Assembly: GCA_965247355.1 (NCBI GenBank)
Contig: OZ252011.1
Coordinates: 1,178,001 to 1,242,000, forward strand
Reading direction: 5' to 3'
Length of the DNA stretch: 64,000 nucleotides
DNA from: RHLJ01 sp965247355
Lineage (GTDB): Bacteria > Bacteroidota > Rhodothermia > Balneolales > Balneolaceae
Shown: positions 44,140 to 52,670 of the stretch, one piece after another
How positions within the stretch are numbered: position 1 is the stretch's first letter
How the letters are laid out: each line of letters starts with the position of its first letter
Made by a program: the position numbers and the translations under genes
Notes under the pieces: generated by a model
Told to the model about the DNA's origin: nothing
Database searches by the model: none
Seen by the model: the letters and a program-made list of their open reading frames with translations, nothing else

Positions 44140-44442
44140 ATGAGTACAGACTACATCGAAAAATACAATCTCGAGCCTCATCAGGTAGATCGCATTATTG
44201 GAATGGCCTGGGAAGACCGGACTCCTTTTGAAGCTATAGAAGTTCAATTTGGACTTTCTGAACCGGAAGTGATTGAGTTTATGCGTCGCAATCTTAAACG
44301 CAAAAGCTGGGAGAGATGGAGAAAACGAGTATCAGGCAGGAATACCAAACACCGTAAGAAACGAAGTGATGACGTAAAACGCTTCGTCTCCCCTGCTCAG
44401 AATCCTATTACAAATAACAGGATTGCAAAAAAGAAGTACTAG
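44140..44442 (+). CDS. TIGR03643/DUF2805 family small basic protein
   Basis: 100 residues. The conserved stretch VDRIIGMAWEDRTPFEAIE, then FGLSEPEVIEFMRRNLKRKS, looks like a helix-turn-helix and matches the TIGR03643 family as I recall it. The C-terminal third is strongly basic (RWRKRVSGRNTKHRKKR) and probably binds nucleic acid. The function is unknown. I chose the ATG at 44140 over a TTG 36 bases upstream. Confidence 0.8.
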   Translation: MSTDYIEKYNLEPHQVDRIIGMAWEDRTPFEAIEVQFGLSEPEVIEFMRRNLKRKSWERWRKRVSGRNTKHRKKRSDDVKRFVSPAQNPITNNRIAKKKY

Positions 44443-44445
44443 CAT

Positions 44446-45669
44446 TTATTTAAATAAAGAATCAGATATAAAAGCAGCCATTTCCCGTGCTGCTAAATCC
44501 TGTCCCGCATCATTCCAATGATTGTTTTCCCCTTTGAAATAAAGAGTCTCAGGGTTCTTTGAAGTGAATACCGGATAGAGGTTCAGGGAAATTATTTCCA
44601 ACTCTGAGGTGATCTCCGAAAGGATATTTGTAAGACGAGCCTGATCATACTCCGAATAATTCCTCTTCAGGAAGTAATTTCCGAGCACATAATTGGAAGG
44701 AGTTAAATCAGTTGAAGAAGGTAGAATCTGAACCATAAACTGAACTTCTTTTTCCTTTGCTAATTCGTTCATTCTGGCGATAGCTAGTTTCATCAATGCT
44801 ATCTTTTCCTGTGAAGCATCGGACCCGGGATCTGTGGCCAGATCTGTTTCGTAAGAATCCTGGAAATGTGAGAAAAGCCGTGGGTTTCCTTTCTTGTATA
44901 CCTCAAAAGCCTTTTTATTCGATGCATCAAAATAGTTAAATACTCCTTGTTCGTAGGCTTCAGGATCTTCAACTGCCCTCTTTTCATTTCTTCGATCATC
45001 CAACCCTTGCCGAACTGACTTCGTCCACTCCAACAACCTTATCTTGATACCTTTTTCTGTTTGAAATTCCTGATCCGGTTCCGGTTTGAATGAGGTTTTC
45101 ACCAGCTCTCCATTTCCGTCCAACTCAAACAAACGGTTTCGGATAATATCCCCGAAATCATTTCCTGCAAACACATTTAAAATCACCAAATCAGGTTTAT
45201 AGATATCCACTTCCTCTTCAAACTTAAGTAACGCCTGATCGGGTCCGAAACCGACTACCCCTGCATTTATGACTTCCACTTCTTTTCCCTGGGCTTCATT
45301 CAAATACTCACCCAGTTTGTACACATAGGTTGATTCTTCTACCGAAAACCGGGACTGAATATTGGAATCACCGTAAACCATGATTCTATAATCTCCATTA
45401 TTCTGTATTGATGTGCCTCTGAATCCATCTTTGTTCACTTTCCAAAGAATGGAGTCTCCCCCATTCTCCTCACTTCGCACATAGGTTTTCTCAATTCCCG
45501 GAACCAATTCTACCAGATAATCTTCATTAAACTGAAAAGCCCGTTCAGGCTGTTCATATTTTTCCGGATTCTGCTTTACATCATAGTAGTGCACGAACTG
45601 CATGATAAGTTCGATGCCTGCCAATACCCCAAGCGAAATAAGTAGTATGATGAAAACGTCTTTATTCAA
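44446..45669 (-). CDS. Membrane-anchored SGNH/GDSL-type hydrolase
   Basis: 407 residues. An N-terminal helix (residues 5-27) anchors a large extracytoplasmic domain. The GDSN motif with nucleophile Ser102 (MVYGDSNIQSRF), a block II NAGVVGFGPDQ, a block III-like VFAGNDFGDI, and the C-terminal NNHWNDAG with the Asp-x-x-His pair, here H in NHWND, mark the SGNH fold. Such enzymes remove acetyl groups from polysaccharides or act as esterases at the cell surface. The substrate is unknown. It converges on the gene at 44140 and is divergent from that at 45803. Confidence 0.82.
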   Translation of the reverse strand: MNKDVFIILLISLGVLAGIELIMQFVHYYDVKQNPEKYEQPERAFQFNEDYLVELVPGIEKTYVRSEENGGDSILWKVNKDGFRGTSIQNNGDYRIMVYGDSNIQSRFSVEESTYVYKLGEYLNEAQGKEVEVINAGVVGFGPDQALLKFEEEVDIYKPDLVILNVFAGNDFGDIIRNRLFELDGNGELVKTSFKPEPDQEFQTEKGIKIRLLEWTKSVRQGLDDRRNEKRAVEDPEAYEQGVFNYFDASNKKAFEVYKKGNPRLFSHFQDSYETDLATDPGSDASQEKIALMKLAIARMNELAKEKEVQFMVQILPSSTDLTPSNYVLGNYFLKRNYSEYDQARLTNILSEITSELEIISLNLYPVFTSKNPETLYFKGENNHWNDAGQDLAAREMAAFISDSLFK

Positions 45670-45802
45670 TCTTTTCGATAATTTTGACTGAAGTTAGTAA
45701 GATGAATTACATCATCACAATATTGATACATAAAGTCTCTGAAAAAGAAGAAAAAGCTCTTTTTGATCTTGGTATATGATCTCCTAATAGCTATCCTTAA
45801 CT

Positions 45803-46225
45803 ATGTTTAGTCAGGATTATATTATGCGCCAAATTCAGCAAATGACCCAAGTGCTGAATAGGATACTTACTCAGGTTTTGAAACTCAAAAAACAAGAGCA
45901 AGGAACAGAAACAGTTTCCTATACCAATGAAGTTCTTAAGGAGGAATTGGGATTTGATTTAGAAGAACTTTCTGCCATACTTAGTGATAAGGGCATTTCT
46001 TATCTGAAGAAAGAGCATAATTTCACAAACGAACACCTAAGCATACTTGCCGACATTCTTTATGAAGTAGGAGAGCACGGATTTGATAATCCGGAAAGGC
46101 ATTCTCAAAGTCTTTCACTGTTAGCTCAAAGCCTCCGGCTATATGAATTTATAGAGAAGGATGACCGAATCTACTCGATAGATCGAAACCTCAAAATCAC
46201 TAAGATTAAAGACTACCTGAGCTAG
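45803..46225 (+). CDS. Small helical protein, DUF6483-like
   Basis: 140 residues, mostly helical, without signal or membrane segment. The N-terminus SQDYIMRQIQQMTQVLNRIL is similar to small cytosolic proteins grouped as DUF6483; I am not certain of the family. The middle (ELSAILSDKGI; SLSLLAQSLRLYEFIE) looks like tetratricopeptide-like helices. The function is unknown. It ends one base from the convergent T9SS cargo gene. Confidence 0.6.
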   Translation: MFSQDYIMRQIQQMTQVLNRILTQVLKLKKQEQGTETVSYTNEVLKEELGFDLEELSAILSDKGISYLKKEHNFTNEHLSILADILYEVGEHGFDNPERHSQSLSLLAQSLRLYEFIEKDDRIYSIDRNLKITKIKDYLS

Positions 46226-46226
46226 A

Positions 46227-47267
46227 TTATTTTATAATGCTCATCATTTTGGTCAGACTCCTTCCCTCTACCGTCAAAGTATAAAAATATGAACCACTAG
46301 CTAGTATACTGGAATCAAAATCAAAAGTGTGACGTCCTGCATTAAACTGCTTCCCTGCTAAGGTTGTCACTTTTCTGCCAAACGCATCATACACGATTAA
46401 ACTTGTAAATCCTGATTTGTCTAATGTAAATGCAATCTTTGTATTTGGATTAAATGGGTTCGGATAGTTTTGTTCCAATGAGAACCTTAAAGGCTCTTCG
46501 ATAGTCTCATTGGGTGTAGCCGTAAGCTGGGTGACTTCAATACCATCACAGGTTCCAACAAATGGAAGTCCGTTTAACTCAAAGATGTACGAGATTAGTC
46601 CAACGTACACGCTATCGCCATAGGTTGGAGCCGTTCCGGGAAGAAGTCCTGTTCCATTATATAAGTTCCAGTTATCTTCAGCTTGCCCGGGAAGTTGCCA
46701 GTACACTGTTATCGTACGATCTTCATTTCCTACAATTCTGATATCTGCTCTTCCATCTGGCACTATCCCTTCCCCGGCATCATTTACGCTTGAAACTCCA
46801 TTCAAGGTGTTCTTTCCTTCAATGGTGAATTCTGTTGGGCCACGGTGACCTACAACCACATGCGAAGAATTCCGTGATTCCAGCTCAGGCACATGAACCT
46901 GAACACCGGCAAAGATATATGGATCGCCAGCAGATGACGGGGCAGTTTGAGAATTGTCCTGAGTTCCAATTCCGATATTCCGGGCAATAAACTCAAATGG
47001 AAAAGCCAGAAGTTTTGCATCCAGTCTTCCCTGGAACTCATTAAAATGAAGCGTGATGTTATTGTCGTTATTGATCACATTTGCCCGATACCGACCATCC
47101 ACTTTTACCACATCCGGCAACGAATTTGGATTGTTAGTAACGAAGCCTGTCAGCTCACCTTCCATTTCAAAATCGTCGGATAAATCCTCATTCTGGAAAG
47201 CCAATCCCGGGATCGGGTTCCCAATCAGAAAAAGTAGAACTAAGCTAATGCGTGCGAACAGCTTCAT
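46227..47267 (-). CDS. Secreted protein with type IX secretion sorting domain
   Basis: 346 residues. A signal peptide (LVLLFLIGNPIPGLAFQ) is followed by a beta-rich domain without recognised catalytic motifs. The C-terminal 90 residues form a type A sorting domain: QNYPNPFNPNTKIAFTLDKS, then VYDAFGRKVTTL, and the final SGSYFYTLTVEG...TKMMSIIK. The tail directs export by the type IX system (Por) and attachment to the surface. It shows that this genome encodes T9SS. The domain at residues 30-250 is of unknown function. Confidence 0.85.
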   Translation of the reverse strand: MKLFARISLVLLFLIGNPIPGLAFQNEDLSDDFEMEGELTGFVTNNPNSLPDVVKVDGRYRANVINNDNNITLHFNEFQGRLDAKLLAFPFEFIARNIGIGTQDNSQTAPSSAGDPYIFAGVQVHVPELESRNSSHVVVGHRGPTEFTIEGKNTLNGVSSVNDAGEGIVPDGRADIRIVGNEDRTITVYWQLPGQAEDNWNLYNGTGLLPGTAPTYGDSVYVGLISYIFELNGLPFVGTCDGIEVTQLTATPNETIEEPLRFSLEQNYPNPFNPNTKIAFTLDKSGFTSLIVYDAFGRKVTTLAGKQFNAGRHTFDFDSSILASGSYFYTLTVEGRSLTKMMSIIK

Positions 47268-47330
47268 AGTTTTGATTTTTTTTGAAGGTAAGAGAAATAA
47301 CCTTCTGTTGAGTTACAAAACCTTTTCAAA

Positions 47331-47404
47331 TGTCATTCTGAGCGAAAGCGAAGAATCTAAGCGGATATACAGACAGATCCTTCGGAGGTATCCTCAGGAT
47401 GACA
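47331..47404. repeat. Interspersed palindromic repeat, family A copy 2
   Basis: It begins TGTCATTCTGAGCGAAAGCG and ends CTCAGGATGACA, an inverted repeat with the same ends as the copy at 24765-24836. The centre differs between the copies. Confidence 0.85.
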
Positions 47405-47422
47405 GACTCTATCAAAATAATC

Positions 47423-47514
47423 TTTGTCATTTCGAGCGGAGCGAGAAATCTAAATAACTGTTTTTAAATCACCCTTTAGATTTCTCTGTCGCTTCTCTCC
47501 TTCGAAATGACAAA
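47423..47514. repeat. Interspersed palindromic repeat, family B copy 1
   Basis: The left arm begins TTTGTCATTTCGAGCGGAGC and the right arm ends TTCGAAATGACAAA, with AGATTTCT near the middle. The left arm differs by one base from the partial copy at 48929-48976, in the same orientation. A related, more divergent copy lies at 51188-51279. Confidence 0.85.
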
Positions 47515-47578
47515 ACTCTTCTGTTGATTGTTAAACTTGATTCCAGTACTCTGTTTTGAATTAACTTGGATATAATAA

Positions 47579-47674
47579 ATGGAAATTTCGGTATACAAAA
47601 GACACTTCATCATGCTCTGGGCCTTCGGCTTCTCCTGGCTGGTCAAAGGTGAAATTATTTGGGGGGATGAGTGA
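47579..47674 (+). CDS. Possible 31-residue small protein upstream of the 2-TM protein
   Basis: A short ATG frame of 31 codons encodes a hydrophobic, aromatic peptide (HFIMLWAFGFSWLVKGEI). Its stop overlaps the ATG of the following gene (TGATG), the same coupling seen between real genes in this window. Codons here are GC-richer than in the following gene, so it may instead be a remnant of something older. Evidence is weak, because a frame this short can occur by chance. Confidence 0.3.
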   Translation: MEISVYKRHFIMLWAFGFSWLVKGEIIWGDE

Positions 47675-48861
47675 TGCTAACTTATTTCAAGAAATACTTT
47701 GATAAGCTGTATTTTAGCTTTATAGATTATTTGTTTAGAAAGAAATCACTGAACTTCATTATTTATGTTCTTATAGCTTTTGCTATAAGAGAGCTAACTG
47801 CAATAAGTGCAGGAGAAGCTATTGCTAGATTCCTATCCGAAGTAAAACAAGAGTATAGTGAAAGTTTCATATACTGGGGATTAAGATTAGCAGAGGTGTT
47901 ATTAGTAGATGGAAGTCACTTAGTTCTTGGAGTTACACTATTTCTAATCTTAGTAGTTGGCTATTTAAGAAGAACTGAAATTTCTAAGGCTAGTAGTGGA
48001 GAAAAATTTAAACTGATAATTGAAGGGTTAGAAGAAAAAAAACTGCTCGCAGAACAAAAATTAGAAGAAGTAAAAACTGAAGCCGAAATAGCTTCTCTTC
48101 AAAAAGTAGAATACAAAAGGTTCTTAGATAAGATTAATCATACACTACAGGAAAAGAATATTTCTAAAGAAGAATTATTAAAGAAAGTATCATCAAAGCT
48201 TAAAGCGATCATTCTTTACAAATCTTATGAAGAAGGAAACCAGTTAAATAAACTTATCAGAGATAATGTTTATCCGGAATTGGGAGCTGTAAATATTGCA
48301 AGTGGATTAACTATAATACCACCCGATAAGATTAATCAGAAGTTATCTGAAAAAAGAATTTTAGAATGGTTTAAAAACCAAGTAGAAAGTAAAGTTCCTG
48401 AAAATTATGACTACAATTTTCCAATTATTGCTGTAGTTGATCTTACAAAAATAACCGCTTATAAAAGATTAAAACCATTCAGGAGGATTAATAGGACTTA
48501 TCTTGACAAGATTCGTATTGAAGACCTTATCTCACTTAGAGAACTTGAAAGTTATTTATACCAAGAAAAAAATATCTCCTCAAAAGAGGTTATTGAAATT
48601 GCTAGTGTAGGTTTTTTAATCGATTCTGATCTTATCACAACTGAAGAATATGAAAGAATCAAAAAAGACAACTCAAAAATAATCTCGGAAATACATAATC
48701 TCGTTGGTGTTGATCAACTAAAAACAACTCAATTTGCAAATCTAGAGGATGCGACTTTGAATGCAGTACTTTCAAAGTATGTGAGCAATATTAATGAGGT
48801 AATTCTTAGTATTAAAAACAATGCTCAATTTTGGAAAGAATATTTTGATAGAAAACTTTAA
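47674..48861 (+). CDS. Two-helix membrane protein with coiled coil, unknown function
   Basis: 395 residues. Two hydrophobic segments near residues 23-47 and 75-98 are followed by a basic stretch and a predicted coiled coil (residues 110-165, EGLEEKKLLAEQKLEEVKTE). A large soluble C-terminal domain of unknown type follows. The gene is visibly more AT-rich than its neighbours and sits between copies of one repeat family, which suggests recent acquisition. A GTG three bases before the ATG is an alternative start. No homologous family was recognised. Confidence 0.55.
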   Translation: MLTYFKKYFDKLYFSFIDYLFRKKSLNFIIYVLIAFAIRELTAISAGEAIARFLSEVKQEYSESFIYWGLRLAEVLLVDGSHLVLGVTLFLILVVGYLRRTEISKASSGEKFKLIIEGLEEKKLLAEQKLEEVKTEAEIASLQKVEYKRFLDKINHTLQEKNISKEELLKKVSSKLKAIILYKSYEEGNQLNKLIRDNVYPELGAVNIASGLTIIPPDKINQKLSEKRILEWFKNQVESKVPENYDYNFPIIAVVDLTKITAYKRLKPFRRINRTYLDKIRIEDLISLRELESYLYQEKNISSKEVIEIASVGFLIDSDLITTEEYERIKKDNSKIISEIHNLVGVDQLKTTQFANLEDATLNAVLSKYVSNINEVILSIKNNAQFWKEYFDRKL

Positions 48862-48899
48862 TGAGCACGCACGCTGAAAAATATTCTAATCCTCATCCT

Positions 48900-48925
48900 A
48901 GCTCAAACGTTCGCTTGGGCTTTTT
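48900..48925 (+). terminator. Intrinsic terminator after the 2-TM protein gene
   Basis: AGCTCAA ... TTGGGCT forms an imperfect stem with a short loop, followed by five T. It lies 38 bases after the stop. Confidence 0.6.
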
Positions 48926-48928
48926 ACT

Positions 48929-48976
48929 TGTCATTTCGAGCGTAGCGAGAAATCTGAAGAGTCCCTTAAGATTTCT
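48929..48976. repeat. Interspersed repeat, family B, truncated copy 2
   Basis: TGTCATTTCGAGCGTAGCGA repeats the left arm of the copy at 47423, followed by a centre ending in AGATTTCT. The right arm is missing; instead the DUF5677-like gene ends here (stop at 48975-48977). Confidence 0.75.
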
Positions 48977-49649
48977 ATTTCAGAGCTTGAACTTTCTCAG
49001 GTAATTCTTGAAGTATTATAGCTGAAACATACTGAATAATTATTTTAACACCATTTCTTGTTGCTTCTCCATGAACAAAATTATGCTTTCCAAAAAGCAA
49101 TAACGGAGTCGGATGTACAAACTTGGATAGTGTTTTAAACATTTTATAAGCTTTAGAATCTCCATAATCTCTTATCAATTCAAATACATTTGGCCTTTTT
49201 CCAACCTCATAGCCATTTGATTGAACCCATTCGTTCATTTTGGTAATACTATCTGAAAAACCTTTTAAATCTTCATCCAAGTCATTCCTATCTATACCAG
49301 TAAACCACATTTTGCCCAGCTCTTGATAATCAAGTACCTCTAAAAGGAAGTATTTTTCTAAATTATCTTTTGAATGAAGCGCAAAATTAATCCATGCATA
49401 TATCTCTACAATATTTCTTCCAGTTAAAGATAATTCCGATATACTAGAGTCTTCATGAACTTTTAGAAAGTGATTCAATTGTTCGATTAGATATTCTAAA
49501 ATTTTACTTGAAAAGATTTTCAGGTCACCTTCTCCTAAGTCCTGTCTTAACCCTAATTGAGAATATCTAAGCAATTGATTTGTATTCTCTAAAATACTTT
49601 TAGTTTCAGTTGGTACTTTTGCAATATCAGTTTCAAACTTTAACGACAT
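48975..49649 (-). CDS. DUF5677-like protein of unknown function
   Basis: 224 residues, all-helical. The segments LTGRNIVEIYAWINFAL near residue 77 and YKMFKTLSKFVHPTPLLLF near 170 resemble DUF5677 and similar helical domains found in accessory genes. The ATG follows the asnS stop codon with no gap, so it can be translated from the asnS message. The gene ends inside a family B repeat. Its low GC content resembles the 2-TM gene opposite and differs from asnS, suggesting that both are recent additions. The function is unknown. Confidence 0.6.
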   Translation of the reverse strand: MSLKFETDIAKVPTETKSILENTNQLLRYSQLGLRQDLGEGDLKIFSSKILEYLIEQLNHFLKVHEDSSISELSLTGRNIVEIYAWINFALHSKDNLEKYFLLEVLDYQELGKMWFTGIDRNDLDEDLKGFSDSITKMNEWVQSNGYEVGKRPNVFELIRDYGDSKAYKMFKTLSKFVHPTPLLLFGKHNFVHGEATRNGVKIIIQYVSAIILQELPEKVQALK

Positions 49650-51143
49650 TTATGGCTTCAACCTCCCCATCATCCTTGGGAAAGGAATGGTCTCACGGAC
49701 GTGAGAAAGCCCGCAAAGCCACGCAACGGTTCTTTCCAAGCCAAGACCAAAGCCTGCATGTGGAACGGTTCCATAGCGACGTAAATCGAGGTACCATTCA
49801 AAGACTTCTTTATCGAGTCCCTCTTCTTCAATTCGCTCGTACATGAGTTCCAGATCGTCTTCACGCTGACTTCCCCCAATAATCTCTCCGTAGCCTTCCG
49901 GGGCAAGTACATCTACGCCAAGGGCATGTTTACCGGATTCATCACGCTTCATATAAAACGCTTTGATTTCAGCCGGCCAATGGGTCACCATAACCGGAAC
50001 TTCGTATTGCATGGTTAATACAGTTTCATCACTTCCACCAAAGTCATTGCCCCATTCAAAATTCTGAGCCGATTCTTTCCACTGCGGAATATTTCTGTAA
50101 TCCTCTTCAATCTGGTCGAGGCGAGCACCAATCTCAATCTGACGTGCTTCGATCTGCTTTTTGCGCCATTTCTTAGCCGAGCCATGCTCTTTTTTAATCT
50201 CTTCTCTCTCCTGCTTGATGTCCTTTTCTTCCTGCTTTCTGGCTTCTAGCATATCATCCAGCATTTTAGCTGTAGCATCACTGGTTAGGATATCAACGGC
50301 TTCAGTGTAAGTCATTCTGATGAATGGATTCTCAACCAACGCTTCCAACTTTGAAGTGTCGCGTTCCAGAATATCCAGTTCTGCTTTACGCTTGTCCAAC
50401 ACAGTTTTTACGATGAAGCGAATCATATCTTCTGCCAGATCCATATTCATCTTCAGATCGTAATAAGCCATCTCCGGCTCAATCATCCAGAACTCAGATA
50501 AGTGTCGGCGGGTTTTGGATTTCTCGGCTCTGAAGGTCGGACCAAAAGTGTAAATCAAGCCATGAGCCATTGCCATTGCTTCGCCATATAACTGACCGGT
50601 CTGGGCAAGATAAGCCGGCTCTTCAAAAAATTCGGTTTCAAAAAGTGTCGTACTTCCTTCAGCTGCATTCCCTGTAAAAATCGGGGAATCCATCTGCACA
50701 AAATTTAGCTCCTGAAAGAACGTATGAATCGCGAAAATAATCTCATTTCGAACACGCATTGCGGCCCACTGGCGCTGACTACGTAACCACAAGTGACGGT
50801 TATTCATCAAAAACTCAACGCCATGCTCTTTGGGAGTAATTGGATAATCTTCTGCAATCTGAATCACGTTTACATCCGAAACATGGATTTCATGTCCGCC
50901 GATACTTCTCTCATCCGCTTTAACCGTTCCGGTGATTTCCAGTGAGCTTTCCTGCTTAAGTGAAGTAGCTGCTTCCCAGGCCTCTTCTGAGACATCATCT
51001 TTAGCGACTACACACTGTGTAATACCCGTTCCATCCCTCATTTCAATAAATACAAGGCTTCCGCTGCTGCGGTAATTATACACCCAACCTTTCAACGTTA
51101 CGGTGTTATCAACATGGTTTGCGAGTTGATTGATGTAGATCAT
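49650..51143 (-). CDS. asnS: Asparaginyl-tRNA synthetase
   Basis: 497 residues. The N-terminal anticodon-binding OB domain (NTVTLKGWVYNYRSSG) is followed by the class II catalytic core: GPTFRAEKSKTRRHLSEFWM (motif 2) and FGLGLERTVAWLCGLSHVRE (motif 3). LTMQYEVPVMVTHWP favours Asn over Asp specificity. A charged insertion of about 70 residues (near 285-355, rich in Lys and Glu) lies within the catalytic domain and makes the enzyme longer than the E. coli one (466). It charges tRNA-Asn. Confidence 0.92.
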   Translation of the reverse strand: MIYINQLANHVDNTVTLKGWVYNYRSSGSLVFIEMRDGTGITQCVVAKDDVSEEAWEAATSLKQESSLEITGTVKADERSIGGHEIHVSDVNVIQIAEDYPITPKEHGVEFLMNNRHLWLRSQRQWAAMRVRNEIIFAIHTFFQELNFVQMDSPIFTGNAAEGSTTLFETEFFEEPAYLAQTGQLYGEAMAMAHGLIYTFGPTFRAEKSKTRRHLSEFWMIEPEMAYYDLKMNMDLAEDMIRFIVKTVLDKRKAELDILERDTSKLEALVENPFIRMTYTEAVDILTSDATAKMLDDMLEARKQEEKDIKQEREEIKKEHGSAKKWRKKQIEARQIEIGARLDQIEEDYRNIPQWKESAQNFEWGNDFGGSDETVLTMQYEVPVMVTHWPAEIKAFYMKRDESGKHALGVDVLAPEGYGEIIGGSQREDDLELMYERIEEEGLDKEVFEWYLDLRRYGTVPHAGFGLGLERTVAWLCGLSHVRETIPFPRMMGRLKP

Positions 51144-51165
51144 TTATTTTAAATTTTGAATTTTA

Positions 51166-51297
51166 AATGCTGAATTTTGAATGAGGGTTTTGTCACTTCG
51201 AGTGAAAACGAGAAGTCTTAAGAGTATATCGAAGTATAAACACTCTTTAGATGTCTCACTTGCGTTCGACATGACAAAAAATTCAAAATTAAGCATT
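51166..51297. repeat. Nested inverted repeat (family B related) between asnS and the M16 gene
   Basis: Outer arms AATGCTGAATTTTGAAT (51166-51182) and ATTCAAAATTAAGCATT (51281-51297) pair with one mismatch. They enclose a family-B-like palindrome at 51188-51279 beginning TTTTGTCACTTCGAGTGAAA and ending ATGACAAA. Confidence 0.75.
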
Positions 51298-51309
51298 CAT
51301 AATTTATAA

Positions 51310-52560
51310 TTAGCCTTCCGGGGTTAAAACGGCTTCCATATAGTATTTCTGGTCGAAGAAGTCTTTGGCGAATTCCTGAATCTGTTCTGCAGTTACATCC
51401 ATGATGTTTTCTTCCAGCTCATCCAGCGTAACAAAACGATCGAAATAAAGTTCACTTTTAGCCAATCGCATCATTCGGTTACTGGTGTTTTCCTGTGAAA
51501 GTAACAGCTTTCCTTTCAACTGTGACTTTGCCTCTTCCAGTTCCTTTGCAGGAATAATTTCATTTCGGATTTTATCCAATTCAGCCACGACCAATTCATG
51601 AACGTGCTCCACGTATTCTTTATCAGTACCCACGTACACTCCCCATATTCCGGTATCAGAATAGGATTGATTGAAGGTTTGAATGGAATAGCAATATCCG
51701 TACTTCTCACGCACATTCTGATGCAGGCGGGAACTCATCCCTCCTCCTAAAATAGTATTCGCTAAAAGAAGAAGATATTTGTCATCATGATCAAAATTTA
51801 ACCCTCTTCTTCCCAGCACATAATGTGTTTGCTCAATCGCTTTGGTGAGTTCCAGTTTCTCCGGCTTCAACTCTTCAATAGGCTGCTTTTCGTTATGAAC
51901 CTGATCGTATTCCAGCTGACCAAAATAATTACTGACTACTTCCACCACTTTATCATGATTCACATGTCCGGCAACAGAAATCAACAAATTAGATGGTTTA
52001 TAACGATCAGCCATGTATTTGTATAAATCTTCACGAGTGAAAGCTGAAACCGTTTCTTCCGTTCCCAGAATCGGACGTCCAAGTGCATGTCCTTCAAACA
52101 TTTTAGAACTGAATTCCTCGAAAAGATAATCATCGGGAGAATCCCGGTACATCTTCATTTCCTCAATCACCACTTTCTTTTCTTTCTCTACCTCTTCTTC
52201 GGGAAATAAAGGATGGAGCACCATATCAGAAAGAACATCTAATGCGCGGTCCAGTTGATCTTCCACACAACGGGCATAATAACAGGTATATTCAGAAGAA
52301 GTGAAGGCATTCAGATACCCTCCCACCGATTCCATACTTTGGGCGATATCAAAAGCCGTTCTGGAGTCCGTTCCTTTGAAAAGCATATGCTCCAGAAAAT
52401 GAGTTACTCCTCCCTGTTTTTCAGTCTCATTTCTGGAACCCGTTTTCACCCAGATTCCTACTGAGATACTTTTTACACTTTCGATATGCTCAGTTACAAT
52501 TCTGAGTCCATTATCAAGGGTGGTTTTGCGAATAAAATCAATTTCTTTCAGGTTTTCCAT
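51310..52560 (-). CDS. M16-family zinc peptidase
   Basis: 416 residues. The inverted zinc motif HFLEH (in THFLEHMLFKGT, near residue 55-59) and a distal Glu in the EKKVVIEEMKMYRDSPDDYL region mark the active half of the M16 (insulinase/processing peptidase) family. The C-terminal half contains RLHQNVREKYGYCYSI, the conserved Arg-Tyr loop. Without a signal peptide, it probably works in the cytoplasm on small peptides or proteins. The start is supported by a -7 box 41 bases upstream. Confidence 0.9.
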   Translation of the reverse strand: MENLKEIDFIRKTTLDNGLRIVTEHIESVKSISVGIWVKTGSRNETEKQGGVTHFLEHMLFKGTDSRTAFDIAQSMESVGGYLNAFTSSEYTCYYARCVEDQLDRALDVLSDMVLHPLFPEEEVEKEKKVVIEEMKMYRDSPDDYLFEEFSSKMFEGHALGRPILGTEETVSAFTREDLYKYMADRYKPSNLLISVAGHVNHDKVVEVVSNYFGQLEYDQVHNEKQPIEELKPEKLELTKAIEQTHYVLGRRGLNFDHDDKYLLLLANTILGGGMSSRLHQNVREKYGYCYSIQTFNQSYSDTGIWGVYVGTDKEYVEHVHELVVAELDKIRNEIIPAKELEEAKSQLKGKLLLSQENTSNRMMRLAKSELYFDRFVTLDELEENIMDVTAEQIQEFAKDFFDQKYYMEAVLTPEG

Positions 52561-52600
52561 GCAGAATATTCTGTTATGCGTCTCTTATTTTTGATGCGTG

Positions 52601-52608
52601 CAAATATA
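52601..52608 (-). promoter_or_regulatory. -7 promoter element of the M16 peptidase gene
   Basis: Minus-strand TATATTTG matches TAnnTTTG at 8/8. A start near 52594 gives a leader of about 34 bases. A weak ACTG lies 20 bases upstream. Confidence 0.4.
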
Positions 52609-52670
52609 CTATTATTGATACCGAGAATCAGTAATGGTTTGTGAAATATCTTGCTGGTTGTCCTCTCCCT

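Larger units (their letters stand above)
47268..47578. other. Gap holding repeat elements and no gene
   Basis: From 47268 to 47330 there is only AT-rich sequence upstream of the T9SS cargo gene. Two palindromic repeats, families A and B, follow at 47331-47404 and 47423-47514. The remaining 64 bases show no feature I can name. Confidence 0.7.

Noticed and set aside
45720..45780. A-rich hairpin AAAAAG/CTTTTT upstream of 45803
   Set aside because: Too short and AT-only to be supported as a terminator or regulator.
47674..49649. Accessory pair considered as a toxin-antitoxin or defence system
   Set aside because: The genes are convergent, large, and show no nuclease, NTPase or toxin motifs I can identify; only the repeat context is unusual.
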